64,000 nucleotides of DNA. Source: JALZKA01 sp963701205. GTDB taxonomy: Bacteria; Actinomycetota; Thermoleophilia; Solirubrobacterales; 70-9. The DNA lies in contig OY969575.1 of the NCBI GenBank assembly GCA_963701205.1, positions 1,364,001 through 1,428,000 on the forward strand, written 5' to 3'. Shown in pieces: positions 51,557-60,474 of this stretch; positions within the stretch are counted from its first letter, which is position 1; each line of letters starts with the position of its first letter. The notes beneath the pieces are model-generated. The model saw only the letters and a list, made by a program, of their open reading frames with translations, made no database searches and was not told the DNA's origin. A program made the position numbers and the translations under genes.

Positions 51557-52384
51557 TCAGGTGTACATGCCGCCGAACTGGCCACCGGTCACGTTCAGCA
51601 CCTGGCCATGAACGTAGTTCGCGTGCTCGGAGCACAAAAACAGCACCGGGCCGGCCGCTTCCTCGGGCTGGGCCGGGCGCCCAAGCGGGATGATCATCGC
51701 CGCCATTGCGCGCATCTGCTCGGGGATGCCCAGGTCGATCGTCTCGCCGTCCTTCTCAACGGTCTCGCCCTTCTCCTTGGCCTGGGTCAGCCGCGTCTCG
51801 ACGAAGCCGAAGGCGACGGCGTTGACGTTGATCTTGAACTGACCCCACTCCTTGGCAAGCGTCCTCGTCATGCCGACGATCGCGGATTTGCCGGCTGAGT
51901 AATTGATTTGACCGGCGTTGCCCATCGTTCCGGAGATCGACGAGATGTTGACGATCTTGCGAAAGACCTCGTTGCCTTCGGCCTTCTCGGCCTTGGCCGC
52001 CTCGCGCCACGCTGGCGCCAGCGCCCGCATCAGCCGAAACGGAGCGACCGTGTGGATGTCAAGCATCGCCTGAAACTGATCGTCGCTCATCTTGTGGGCA
52101 ACGCCGTCCCAGGTGTAGCCCGCGTTGTTGACGAGGATGTCCACCTGACCAAACTCATCGTGCGCCTTCTTGATCAGCGCATCCGGAACGCTCGGATCGG
52201 TCAGGTCCCCCGCGAATACCGCGGTGTCGCCGTCGATCTCGGTTGATGCCTGCTCCGCAACATCACCGTCAATGTCGTTGATCAGCACCTTCGCGCCCTC
52301 GCTCACAAACAGCTCGGCAGTCGCTCGGCCAATGCCCCTTGCCGACCCAGTGATGATCGCGGTCTTTGAATCCAGCAGGCCCAT
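51557..52384 (-). CDS. SDR-family oxidoreductase (FabG-like)
   Basis: 275 residues. TGSARGIGRATAELF is the NAD(P) glycine motif, NNAGYTWDG the NNAG motif, and ISSISGTMGNAGQINYSAGK holds the Ser-Tyr-Lys catalytic set. A loop of about 20 extra residues (KEKGETVEKDGETID) precedes IPLGRPAQPEE. Probable beta-hydroxyacyl-CoA or beta-ketoacyl-CoA dehydrogenase. Start MGLLDSKTAIITG has AGGAAG upstream. Confidence 0.88.
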   Translation of the reverse strand: MGLLDSKTAIITGSARGIGRATAELFVSEGAKVLINDIDGDVAEQASTEIDGDTAVFAGDLTDPSVPDALIKKAHDEFGQVDILVNNAGYTWDGVAHKMSDDQFQAMLDIHTVAPFRLMRALAPAWREAAKAEKAEGNEVFRKIVNISSISGTMGNAGQINYSAGKSAIVGMTRTLAKEWGQFKINVNAVAFGFVETRLTQAKEKGETVEKDGETIDLGIPEQMRAMAAMIIPLGRPAQPEEAAGPVLFLCSEHANYVHGQVLNVTGGQFGGMYT

Positions 52385-52465
52385 GTATTCGCTTCCTTTT
52401 GGTCTCGAGTGTTGAAATCCGGTTGCCGGAGCCACGCTATTCGATGACTGGCTTCACTGAGACGA

Positions 52466-52482
52466 CCCGCCGTCGCGGCGGG
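52466..52482 (-). terminator. Terminator after the first acyl-CoA dehydrogenase gene
   Basis: CCCGCCG and CGGCGGG form a 7-bp stem with loop TCG, just past the dehydrogenase stop on the - strand. It separates that gene from the downstream FabG-like gene, 105 bases away. Confidence 0.55.
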
Positions 52483-52489
52483 AAACGCA

Positions 52490-53743
52490 CTAGAGCCCGA
52501 GCCTGCGTCCCAGGATCTCCTTCATCACCTCGTCGGTACCGCCGCCGATCGGCCCCAGGCGTAGATCACGCAGCGCGCGTTCGATGCCGTACTCGGTCAT
52601 GTAGCCGTATCCGCCGTGGATTTGCAGGCACTCGTCGGCGACCTCGACGGCGGCCCGTTGCGTCCACAGCTTCGCCTTCGTCACCTCGTCGAGGCCAGCG
52701 CCGATTGAGGGGTGCCCCCAATCGCCGGCGGCAACCGCCTCGCGGCGTCGCAACTCTGGGGCGATGAACTCGCGCAGGGCGTGGTAGGTAAGCGCCTTGC
52801 TGACCTCAAGCTTGACCCCGATCTCGGCGAGCTTGTGGCGGATTGCCTGAAAGCGTCCCACCGGCCGGCCGAAGGCTTCGCGCTCAAGCGAGTAGGCGAT
52901 CGTCACCTCCAGCAGGCGGCGCATTGCCCCGACGGCACCAAGCGCCATCAACAGCCGCTCCCACTGGAAGTTGGCCATGATCAGGTAGAAGCCGCCGTTT
53001 TCAGGTCCAAGCAGGTTCTCTTCCGGAACCTCGACGTCGGTGAACGAAAGCTCGGCAGTGTCGGATGACCGCCAGCCCAGCTTCGAAAGCTTTTGGGCGA
53101 CCTCGAATCCGGGCATTCCCCGTTCCAGGATCAGGAATGAGATTCCGTGGTGGCCTCCATCCGGCGTCGTCTTGACCGCGCAGACCAGGAAGTCGCAACG
53201 CACGCCGTTGGTGATGAACGTCTTTGAGCCGTTGACGAGGTAGCCGCCGTCGATGCGCTCGGCCTTGGTCCTGATCGCGGCAACGTCCGACCCGGCGCCG
53301 GGTTCGGTGATGCCGAGGGCGCCGATCTTCGTGCCGGTGATGGCGGGCCGCAGGAAGCGTTCGTGCTGATCGGCCGATCCGAACTTCCAGATCGGAGGGG
53401 TGGCGATCCCGGTATGCGCCCCCAGCCCGGCACCGACTCCCCCCGAGGCGCCGGCGGCGGCCAGTTCCTCGGCCCAGACCGCGTCGTGGACGTAATCGCC
53501 GCCCTGTCCGCCCAGCTCCACCGGGTACTTCAGGCCAAGAAAGCCAAGTTCCCCCGCGCGCTCATACAGGCTGGCCGGAAACTCCTCGGCCGCGTCCCAC
53601 TCCTCGACGTGCGGCGCGATCTCAACCTCGACCCAGCGCCGGATCGTTGCCCGCAAATCCTCATGCTCGTCGTCGAACGGGGGCAGCAGCGCGCGCTGGC
53701 CGCTGTCCTTGACCACCGTCGGCCCGGAAATGTCGCTGCCCAT
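52490..53743 (-). CDS. Acyl-CoA dehydrogenase
   Basis: 417 residues, FAD-dependent alpha,beta-dehydrogenation of acyl-CoA. LGITEPGAGSDVAAIRT and FVxKxxFITNG-type text (GSKTFITNG) bind FAD/substrate; REAFGRPVGRFQAIRHKLAE and QIHGGYGYMTEYGIERALRD (probable catalytic Glu region) are typical. Acyl chain preference cannot be predicted. ATG at 53743; divergent from mscL by 87 bases. Confidence 0.92.
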   Translation of the reverse strand: MGSDISGPTVVKDSGQRALLPPFDDEHEDLRATIRRWVEVEIAPHVEEWDAAEEFPASLYERAGELGFLGLKYPVELGGQGGDYVHDAVWAEELAAAGASGGVGAGLGAHTGIATPPIWKFGSADQHERFLRPAITGTKIGALGITEPGAGSDVAAIRTKAERIDGGYLVNGSKTFITNGVRCDFLVCAVKTTPDGGHHGISFLILERGMPGFEVAQKLSKLGWRSSDTAELSFTDVEVPEENLLGPENGGFYLIMANFQWERLLMALGAVGAMRRLLEVTIAYSLEREAFGRPVGRFQAIRHKLAEIGVKLEVSKALTYHALREFIAPELRRREAVAAGDWGHPSIGAGLDEVTKAKLWTQRAAVEVADECLQIHGGYGYMTEYGIERALRDLRLGPIGGGTDEVMKEILGRRLGL

Positions 53744-53830
53744 GGCCCGATCCTGCCAGATTGCGGCGGCAAAACGCTCTGATAGCGTCGCCTGCGCTTG
53801 TCCATATCGGCCAATACACGGAGGTAACGC

Positions 53831-54229
53831 GTGCTAAAAGGATTTAAGGACTTCATCACCGGGGGAGGCCTGATCGAGACCGCAGTTGGCTTGATCATGG
53901 CCCTCGCCGGCTTCGCGCTGATCCAGGCGCTGGTGACCGATCTGATCACCCCGATCATTGCTGCGCTTGTTGGCGAGCCCAGCTTCGGAAGCCTGAGCTT
54001 CTCGATCAACGATTCCGAGTTCCTCTACGGGGACTTCATCAACGCGGTGATCACGTTCGCATCGATCGGCGCGGCGGTTTACTTCTTTGTCGTCGTCCCT
54101 TACGGGAAGTACAAGGAAGCCCGCGGCATCACGGCCGGCACCAAGTCGTGCACCGAGTGCCTCTCCGACATCCCGGAGAACGCCGGGCGCTGCGCCCATT
54201 GCGGCCAGCCCCAGGGCTCCGCGGTCTGA
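53831..54229 (+). CDS. mscL: Large-conductance mechanosensitive channel with C-terminal zinc ribbon
   Basis: Releases solutes under osmotic downshock. MLKGFKDFITGGGLIETAVG is the MscL N-terminal helix and pore start; TM1 and TM2 (AVITFASIGAAVYFFVVVPY) follow. The C-terminus ends with CTECLSDIPENAGRCAHCG, two CxxC knuckles forming a zinc ribbon, a variant seen in several bacterial MscL proteins. GTG start preceded by GGAGG. 132 residues. Confidence 0.93.
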   Translation: MLKGFKDFITGGGLIETAVGLIMALAGFALIQALVTDLITPIIAALVGEPSFGSLSFSINDSEFLYGDFINAVITFASIGAAVYFFVVVPYGKYKEARGITAGTKSCTECLSDIPENAGRCAHCGQPQGSAV

Positions 54230-54246
54230 CCCTGAACTGACGCGGG

Positions 54247-54276
54247 GGAGGGGCGGCGCTACGGCGTCGCCCCTCC
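54247..54276. terminator. Bidirectional terminator between mscL and acyl-CoA dehydrogenase
   Basis: GGAGGGGCGGCG pairs with CGTCGCCCCTCC (12 bp with one G-U) around CTACGG. It lies 17 bases past the mscL stop and 12 bases from the convergent dehydrogenase stop. Confidence 0.75.
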
Positions 54277-54288
54277 GGCCCGCGCCGT

Positions 54289-55494
54289 CTAGAGCCCGTA
54301 CGAGCGGCCGATCACGTCGAGCATGATCTCGTCGGTTCCGGCGCCGATCCGGTTGAGCCGCTGATCGCGGTAGGCGCGCTCGATCTCGTACTCCTTCATA
54401 TAGCCGTAGCCGCCCATGATCTGGACGCACTCGTCGGCGACCTCGTGGCAGACCCGGGAGGCGAACAGCTTCGCCATCGTGATCTCGCGCACCGGGTACT
54501 CGCCGTTGGCAAAGCGCCACGCGGTTGCGTGAACCATCTGCTTGGAGGCCTCGATCTTGGTTGCCATGTCGGCGAACTTGTGGCGGATGACCTGGAAGCG
54601 CCCAATCGAGCGACCGAAGGCCTCGCGCTCGTTGGCGTACTCCAGGGTGCGCTCGAACATCCGCTCGGCACCGGAGTAACAACCGGCCGCGGCGACCAGG
54701 CGCTCGCCCTGGAGCTCCCAGGAGATGTGGTAGAAGCCCTTGCCGACTTCACCCAGTACCGAATCAAGCGGAACCCGCATGTCCTCGAAGGCAAGCTCAG
54801 CCGTATCCGAGGAGTGCATCCCCATCTTCTCGAGCGTCCGCGAGACGCTGAAGCCCGGCAGCGGGTTGCCCTCGTCGTCGCGCAGGTCGATCAGCAGCAG
54901 CGTGATGCCGTCATGACGCGCTGATGGATCGGTCTTGGTCACCAGGACGCAGAAGTCCGCGCGCGCGCCGTTGGTGATGAACATCTTCGAGCCGTTGATC
55001 ACGTACTCGTCGCCGTCGCGAATCGCGGAGGTGCGGATGCCCGCAACGTCTGAACCGGTACCGGGCTCGGTGATCCCGAGGCAGCCGATCCGCTCGCCCT
55101 TGATCCCGGGAACCAGGTAGCGCTGTTTTTGCTCCTCCGTGCCCAGCAAATGAACGGGGGGGAGGACCATGTCCGTCTGCACGGCGAACCCCATGTTCGT
55201 TCCGCCCGAGCCCGTGTAGCTCATGCACTCCGCGCGCACCAGCGAGTAGAAGTAGTCGCCGCCCTGACCGCCGTACTCCTCCGGAAAGCAGAGGCCCAAG
55301 TAGCCAAGCTCACCCGCGCGGCGAAGCGCGGAATCGGGCCAGAGGGTGTCTTCCCACTCGTTGCGGTGGGGCCACATCTCCTTTTTGACCCACTGGGTCA
55401 TCGAATCCCGCAGGTCCAGATGCTCCTGGCTAAAGATGAAATGCTTTCGCGTTCCGTCGTGTTCCGGTTTGATTACGGTCTCGGTGGCGCCCAC
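54289..55494 (-). CDS. Acyl-CoA dehydrogenase
   Basis: 401 residues from GTG at 55494, which has AGGAG seven bases upstream. LGITEPGTGSDVAGIRT, GSKMFITNGARADFCVLVTK, SSDTAELAFEDMRVP and QIMGGYGYMKEYEIERAYRD mark the family. It is clearly related to the dehydrogenase at 52.5 kb but distinct. Divergent from the enoyl-CoA hydratase operon across a 73-base promoter region, so both sides may respond to one regulator. Confidence 0.92.
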   Translation of the reverse strand: MGATETVIKPEHDGTRKHFIFSQEHLDLRDSMTQWVKKEMWPHRNEWEDTLWPDSALRRAGELGYLGLCFPEEYGGQGGDYFYSLVRAECMSYTGSGGTNMGFAVQTDMVLPPVHLLGTEEQKQRYLVPGIKGERIGCLGITEPGTGSDVAGIRTSAIRDGDEYVINGSKMFITNGARADFCVLVTKTDPSARHDGITLLLIDLRDDEGNPLPGFSVSRTLEKMGMHSSDTAELAFEDMRVPLDSVLGEVGKGFYHISWELQGERLVAAAGCYSGAERMFERTLEYANEREAFGRSIGRFQVIRHKFADMATKIEASKQMVHATAWRFANGEYPVREITMAKLFASRVCHEVADECVQIMGGYGYMKEYEIERAYRDQRLNRIGAGTDEIMLDVIGRSYGL

Positions 55495-55529
55495 GCGGGT
55501 TCTCCTTTCCGCCCAGCAGAGGGCGGGTC

Positions 55530-55558
55530 TCGACAAAGTAGAAAGTAAAGAGTAATAC
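55530..55558 (+). promoter_or_regulatory. Promoter of the hydratase-carboxylase-BKACE operon
   Basis: TCGACA (55530-55535), 17 bases, TAATAC (55553-55558): near-consensus housekeeping promoter in an AT-rich patch unusual for this genome. The ATG is nine bases after the -10 and has no Shine-Dalgarno sequence, so the mRNA is probably leaderless. Confidence 0.6.
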
Positions 55559-55567
55559 TTCTCGCAG

Positions 55568-56353
55568 ATGACCGCGTTTGAAAAGATCCGCTACGAGGTC
55601 GGCGATGGTGTCGCGACGATCACCTTCGACGACCCCGAGACCCGCAACGCGCTCTCCGATCAGCTTCTGGGCGAGCTTCTGGCCGCGCTGCGGGAAGCCA
55701 AGGATGACGCCGAGGTAAGGGTGGTCGTCCTGACCTCATCGCACGAAAAGGTGTTCTCCGCCGGGGGCAACCTGGGCGGTTTTGCGGCCGATGCGCCGAC
55801 CGCGCACAAGTACTTCGGGATCGAGCTCTTCGTTGACGTGTTTCGCGAGCTGGGCGAGCTCGGCAAGCCCTCGATCGTCGCCGCGAACGGCCACGTTCTC
55901 GCAGGGTCGCTGGGAATCGCCCTGGCGTGCGATTTGATCATCGCCAAGGACACGGCCGGGTTCGGTACTCCGGAGATCAACGTCGGCCTCTTCCCGTTCA
56001 TGATCATGGCGCTGATCTATCGCAACGTCCCGCGCAAGAAGACCAACGAGATGCTGCTCCTGGGCGAGCGCCTGACGGCCGAGGAGGCGCGCGAGGCCGG
56101 GATCGTCAACAAGGTCGTCCCGGCTGCGGAGTTCGACGCGACCGTCGCCGAGTGGGCGGCGAAGCTGGCCTCGAAATCGCCGCTCGTCATGCGGCTCGGC
56201 AAGGACGCGATGTGGCGACAGATGGACATGCCGCTGATCGAGGCCCTCGACTTCCTGCGGGCCCAGCTGACGATCGAGCTTGCGACCGAGGACGCGATCG
56301 AAGGCGTCACCGCGTTCTTTGAAAAGCGCGAGCCAAACTGGAAGGGGCGCTGA
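55568..56353 (+). CDS. Enoyl-CoA hydratase/isomerase family protein
   Basis: 261 residues, crotonase fold. FSAGGNLGGFA and NGHVLAGSLGIALACDLIIA form the CoA oxyanion hole; FGTPEINVGLFPFMIMAL and a C-terminal FFEKREPNWKGR follow. The second-motif residues differ from the classical EChs1 (Ser-Leu-Gly in place of Gly-Gly-Gly), so specificity is uncertain. First gene of a + strand operon; the carboxylase starts two bases after its stop. Confidence 0.9.
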   Translation: MTAFEKIRYEVGDGVATITFDDPETRNALSDQLLGELLAALREAKDDAEVRVVVLTSSHEKVFSAGGNLGGFAADAPTAHKYFGIELFVDVFRELGELGKPSIVAANGHVLAGSLGIALACDLIIAKDTAGFGTPEINVGLFPFMIMALIYRNVPRKKTNEMLLLGERLTAEEAREAGIVNKVVPAAEFDATVAEWAAKLASKSPLVMRLGKDAMWRQMDMPLIEALDFLRAQLTIELATEDAIEGVTAFFEKREPNWKGR

Positions 56354-56355
56354 CG

Positions 56356-57966
56356 ATGGCCGACCATGCAGGCGAGGCGCCCGAGGCTCCCGCGGAAACG
56401 GAGCACGGCGAGGAGACGGGGATGCAGCGCCTTGTCACCGACTTGCACGAGCGGCGCGAGCGGGCCAAGCTGGGCGGTGGCCCCGAGAAGATTGAAAAGC
56501 AGCATGCGGCGGGCAAGCTCACCGCCCGCGAGCGCATTGACCTGCTCGTTGACGAGGGCACCTTCGTCGAGATGGGCATTCACGGCCGACCGCACTTCGC
56601 CCAGCGCGCGATGGACGGCAAGGAGGCGCCGGCCGACGGCGTCGTCACCGGCTGGGGGGACATCGACGGCCGCCCGGTCGCCGTCGCCGCCTACGACTTC
56701 ACCGTGATGGCGGGCTCGATGGGGATGACCGGCGAGATCAAGGTCGGGCGCCTGCGCGAGCTTGCGCTGAAGCAGCGGATGCCGCTCGTCTGGCTCCTCG
56801 ACTCGGCCGGCGCCCGGATCCAGGAGGCAACGGGATCGCTCTTTGCCGGTTCGGGACACCTGTTCCGCGAAGAGGTCGAGATGTCGGGAGTCGTCCCGAT
56901 GGTGGCGGCGATGATGGGCCCGTGCGCCGCGGGGACCGCGTATATCCCCGGCCTCTCTGACTTCGTTCCGATGGTCGTTGGTCAGGGCGCGATGGCGCTG
57001 GCCGGGCCGCACCTGCTGAAGGCGGTGACGGGCGAGGAGATCTCGATGGAGGATCTGGGCGGCGCCAAGGTCCATTGCCGCAAGTCGGGGGTCGGTGATC
57101 TTGAGGTCGCCGACGACGCCGAGTGCATCGAGGCCGTCAAGACGTACCTCTCCTTCTTCCCATCGAACTGCGAGGCGAAGCCGCCGATCAAGCCGACCGA
57201 CGATCCCGAAGACCGGATGTCGGAGCGGCTGCTCGACATCGTTCCCGAGTCCAACCGCCAGCCCTACGACATGTACGAGGTGATCCGGGAAATCGTGGAC
57301 GACGGCGAGATCTTCGACATCAAGCCCCGCTTCGCGAAGACGATCATCACCTGCCTCGCCCGTTTCGGCGGACAGCCGGTTGGGATCGTGGCGTCGCAGC
57401 CCAAGCAACTGGGCGGCATCCTTGAAAACGATTCCGCTGACAAGGCGGCGCGCTTCGTCAACCTCTGCGATGCCTTTGAGATTCCGCTTGTCTTCCTCCA
57501 GGACGTGCCGGGGTTCATGGTCGGCTCAAAGGTCGAGCACGCCGGGATCATCCGCCACGGCGCCAAGATGCTCTACGCCATCTCGCGCGCGACGGTGCCC
57601 AAGGTCACGATCATCATTCGCAAGGCATATGGCGCCGGCTACTACGTGATGAACGGCAAGGCCTACGAGCCCGACCAGATCTACGCATGGCCGTCGGCCG
57701 AGATCTCCGTGATGGGTGCCGAGGGCGCGGTCAACATCATCGGCCGCTCGGCGATCGAGGCCTCCGACGATCCCGACGCGACCCGCGAGGCGATGCTGGC
57801 CGCGGTGCGCGAGCAGATCGACGTCTACATCGCCGCGGGCAACGCGATGATCGACGACGTGATCGACCCGCGTGAGACGCGGCCGCGAATCATCGCCGCC
57901 CTGCGGATGGCCAAGGACAAGAAGGTCGAGCGGCCCTGGCGAAAGCACGGGGTCATGCCGGTATGA
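56356..57966 (+). CDS. Acyl-CoA carboxylase carboxyltransferase (beta) subunit
   Basis: 536 residues. Transfers CO2 from carboxybiotin to an acyl-CoA. AAGKLTARERIDLLVDEGTF, LLDSAGARIQEATGSLFAGS, the oxyanion FVPMVVGQGAMALAGPHLLK and second-half VFLQDVPGFMVG, IIRKAYGAGYYVMNG are PccB/MccB-type signatures. Overall closer to propionyl-CoA type, by eye. No biotin carboxylase gene is in the window; the BCCP at 46.5 kb could be a partner. Confidence 0.92.
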   Translation: MADHAGEAPEAPAETEHGEETGMQRLVTDLHERRERAKLGGGPEKIEKQHAAGKLTARERIDLLVDEGTFVEMGIHGRPHFAQRAMDGKEAPADGVVTGWGDIDGRPVAVAAYDFTVMAGSMGMTGEIKVGRLRELALKQRMPLVWLLDSAGARIQEATGSLFAGSGHLFREEVEMSGVVPMVAAMMGPCAAGTAYIPGLSDFVPMVVGQGAMALAGPHLLKAVTGEEISMEDLGGAKVHCRKSGVGDLEVADDAECIEAVKTYLSFFPSNCEAKPPIKPTDDPEDRMSERLLDIVPESNRQPYDMYEVIREIVDDGEIFDIKPRFAKTIITCLARFGGQPVGIVASQPKQLGGILENDSADKAARFVNLCDAFEIPLVFLQDVPGFMVGSKVEHAGIIRHGAKMLYAISRATVPKVTIIIRKAYGAGYYVMNGKAYEPDQIYAWPSAEISVMGAEGAVNIIGRSAIEASDDPDATREAMLAAVREQIDVYIAAGNAMIDDVIDPRETRPRIIAALRMAKDKKVERPWRKHGVMPV

Positions 57967-58367
57967 GCAATCCCAACGTCGAGCTCGCCACTCGCGCGGT
58001 CGCCGCGTGGAACGCCGGCGACTCGGACCTTGCAGTCGAGCTCTGCGCGCCCGACTGCGAGATGTTTCCGGTAATCACGGGGACGCTCGTTGCCGAGCCG
58101 TATCGCGGCCACGATGGGGTGCGCGCGTGGTTCAGGGATTACGTCGAGGCGTTCGAGACCTTCCACTTCACAATCGCCGATGTCATCGACTTTCGGGATC
58201 GGATCCTGGTCGTCGGCAGGGTCCATGCCAGGGGGCATCAAAGTGGAATCGAGCTCGATCAGCCGTTTGCATTCTGCAGCACGATTCGTGACGGCAAGGC
58301 GGTTCGCTTCAAGTCCTTCCTCGACGTCGATGCGGCCCGTGACGCCGCCGAGAAAGGCGAGATATGA
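57963..58367 (+). CDS. SnoaL/NTF2-like protein
   Basis: 134 residues with the NTF2-like pattern: helix VELATRAVAAWNAGDSDLAV, then LCAPDCEMFP, YRGHDGVRAWFRDYVEAFE and strands ending FLDVDAARDAAEKG. Such small cone-shaped proteins act as enzymes or binding proteins. It overlaps both neighbours by four bases (ATGA), so its product is made together with the carboxylase and BKACE enzyme, implying a role in the same pathway. Confidence 0.8.
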   Translation: MSNPNVELATRAVAAWNAGDSDLAVELCAPDCEMFPVITGTLVAEPYRGHDGVRAWFRDYVEAFETFHFTIADVIDFRDRILVVGRVHARGHQSGIELDQPFAFCSTIRDGKAVRFKSFLDVDAARDAAEKGEI

Positions 58368-59278
58368 GCCGCTTCGACGAGCCCGTGATCATCACCAACT
58401 CGATTTCGGGCGCAATCGCGAACCGCGAGCAGTGCCCGGCGATCCCCTATACCCCCGCGGAGTACGCGGCCGAGGCCCGCCGTGCGGTGGACGAGGGCGC
58501 ATCGCAGATTCATATCCACGCCCGCACCAAGGATGGGGTGCCGTCCTACGAGGTCGCCGACTTCCAGGCGATCACGAGTGCGATCGTGGACGAGGTCGGG
58601 CCCGAGGTGATCATCAACTACTCGACTGGAGCGCTTGGTGTTTCGATCGAGAAGCGGCTCGAATACCTGCGGGCGCTGACCCCCGATGTCGCGGCGCTGA
58701 ACATGGGCTCGATGAACTACGCGAAGTTCTCCAAGCGGCGCAACGACTTCGTCTTCAAGGCCGTGTTCGAGAACTCGTTTGACCTGATCATCGAGTTCCT
58801 GACCGCGTTCAAGGAGCTTGGAATCAAGCCCGAGCACGAATGCTTCGATGCGGGTCACGTCGCCAACCTCGACCCCCTGATCGCAATGGGATTCATCGAC
58901 GAGCCGCATCAGATCTCGCTGGTGATGGGCGTCACGGGCGGGATCCGGCCGACGACCAGGAACATCGGATTCATGGCCGAGCAGATTCCGGGCGGCGCCG
59001 AGAAAGGCGCGAACTGGCAGGTCATCGGCATCTCGCGCGACCAGTGGAAGCTCCTGGCGACCTCGCTGACCCTCGGCGGCAACATCCGTGCCGGGCTCGA
59101 GGACAATCTCTACCTGCCGAGCGGCGAGATGGCGACCTCCAACGGCGAACTCGTCGCGAAGGCGCGCCAGATGGCTGAGGACATCGGCCGTCGCGCCGCG
59201 ACCCCCGCTGAAGCTCGCCAGATGCTGGGACTTGCAGCCCACACACAGGCGCTCGGCGCCACGGCTGGAGCGGCGTAG
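58364..59278 (+). CDS. Beta-keto acid cleavage enzyme (BKACE, DUF849 family)
   Basis: 304 residues, zinc TIM barrel. IHIHAR gives the two zinc histidines, and GLEDNLYL the conserved Glu of the Kce family, which cleaves a beta-keto acid with acetyl-CoA to acetoacetyl-CoA and a new acyl-CoA. NSISGAIANREQCPAIPYTP at the N-terminus is the substrate-side signature. The exact beta-keto acid is unknown. Co-transcribed with hydratase, carboxylase and NTF2-like genes. Confidence 0.87.
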   Translation: MSRFDEPVIITNSISGAIANREQCPAIPYTPAEYAAEARRAVDEGASQIHIHARTKDGVPSYEVADFQAITSAIVDEVGPEVIINYSTGALGVSIEKRLEYLRALTPDVAALNMGSMNYAKFSKRRNDFVFKAVFENSFDLIIEFLTAFKELGIKPEHECFDAGHVANLDPLIAMGFIDEPHQISLVMGVTGGIRPTTRNIGFMAEQIPGGAEKGANWQVIGISRDQWKLLATSLTLGGNIRAGLEDNLYLPSGEMATSNGELVAKARQMAEDIGRRAATPAEARQMLGLAAHTQALGATAGAA

Positions 59279-59287
59279 CCAGATCCG

Positions 59288-60007
59288 ATGTCGGCACCGG
59301 CCAAGGAGCTACTGAAGATCAGCGAGCTGGCCGAGGCATCCGGCGTGCCGGTCGCAACGGTCCGCCATTACCTGCGCGAAGGCCTGCTCCCCGAGCCGGT
59401 CAAGACCTCGCGGAACATGGCGTACTACCCGCCGGAGTTTGCCGAGCGGATCCGCCTGATCAAGCGCCTCCAAGAGGACCAGTTCATGCCTTTGCGCGTG
59501 ATTCGCGAGGCGATTGAGTCGGCCGGGGGCGACACGGGGCATCTGGCGGCGATCGCCGACGCCGGCGAGTCGCTGATCGATAAAGCCCTTGCCTCGCAGG
59601 CGGAGCGGACATCTGAGGACGAGGTGCTCGAGCGCTTCCAGATTCCGAAACGAGCGCTGCAAAACCTGACGGACCTTGGGGTGCTGGGACCGGTGGAGGA
59701 GGGCTACTCGCCTGGCGATTTGCGTGTGATCGAGGCCATCATGCGTTTTCGGGCCAAGGGCTGGAACGAGACAACGGGCTTCGGCGCGCGCGATGTCGCC
59801 CGCCTGATGAAGGGCCTGGCGCCCGTGATCGCCGACGAGCTGAACCTGATGTTGGAGCGCTTCTCCGCCCTGGACCCAGAGCGGGCCGCCGAGATCCTCG
59901 ATGGCGGGATGGATCCGTTCCCGGATCTGATTGGCGCCCTTCACGCGCGAGCGCTGACGGTGGAGCTGGAGCAAAAACGGCGGCAGCTGGCAGCCGACGA
60001 TGGCTGA
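59288..60007 (+). CDS. MerR-family transcriptional regulator
   Basis: 239 residues. The N-terminal winged helix-turn-helix is LKISELAEASGVPVATVRHY then LREGLLPEPVKTSRNMAYYP, followed by the dimer helix. The C-terminal 160 residues are helical and not a known metal-binding tail (no clustered Cys), so it may sense a CoA or organic ligand. Nine bases after BKACE, it probably controls this operon and the divergent dehydrogenase. Overlaps the next gene by eight bases. Confidence 0.87.
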   Translation: MSAPAKELLKISELAEASGVPVATVRHYLREGLLPEPVKTSRNMAYYPPEFAERIRLIKRLQEDQFMPLRVIREAIESAGGDTGHLAAIADAGESLIDKALASQAERTSEDEVLERFQIPKRALQNLTDLGVLGPVEEGYSPGDLRVIEAIMRFRAKGWNETTGFGARDVARLMKGLAPVIADELNLMLERFSALDPERAAEILDGGMDPFPDLIGALHARALTVELEQKRRQLAADDG

Positions 60008-60419
60008 GGGCGGATGGGGAAGCCCCGAGCCGGGCGGACGTTTCGCCGTGTCGCTGGCGCTTGGCGGCGGCGCCGTCGCCGTGGCGGCGCTGATTTTGGC
60101 GGCGGCAACTGGCGAGCCCTACTTGGGCAGCGACGGGGTCAATGGCTGGATCGTCGTTTTTGCCGCGGCGCTCCTTAGCGCGTTGATCGCGTTTCCGTTT
60201 GGCCTCGAGGTACGGCTGCGCGAACGGCAAGCGGATCGGGACCGGCGCTGGGAGTTGTCGCTGCTGGTCTGGGGCGCGCTTTCAATCGGAATCCTGTGCA
60301 TCTCGCTGCTCGTGGGCTTCGATACCGGGACGCTCGCTGGCACCGCGGCGTTGATCGCTGCGATCGAGTCCGCGATCGTGATCGCGACCGTCGTGCTTTG
60401 GCTGCTGGCGGGCGGCTAG
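60000..60419 (+). CDS. Hypothetical membrane protein
   Basis: 139 residues with four predicted helices (about 16-37, 47-66, 85-103, 112-136) and a charged loop RLRERQADRDRRWELSLLVW between the second and third. No family recognised. Its ATG lies within the last codons of merR, so the two are translationally coupled. A repeat copy follows the stop by 55 bases. Confidence 0.65.
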   Translation: MAEGGWGSPEPGGRFAVSLALGGGAVAVAALILAAATGEPYLGSDGVNGWIVVFAAALLSALIAFPFGLEVRLRERQADRDRRWELSLLVWGALSIGILCISLLVGFDTGTLAGTAALIAAIESAIVIATVVLWLLAGG

Positions 60420-60474
60420 GCCCCGGCGACGCGCTTGTTGTCGAGGCCGGAGCGGGACGGCGCTCGCAACGCAT

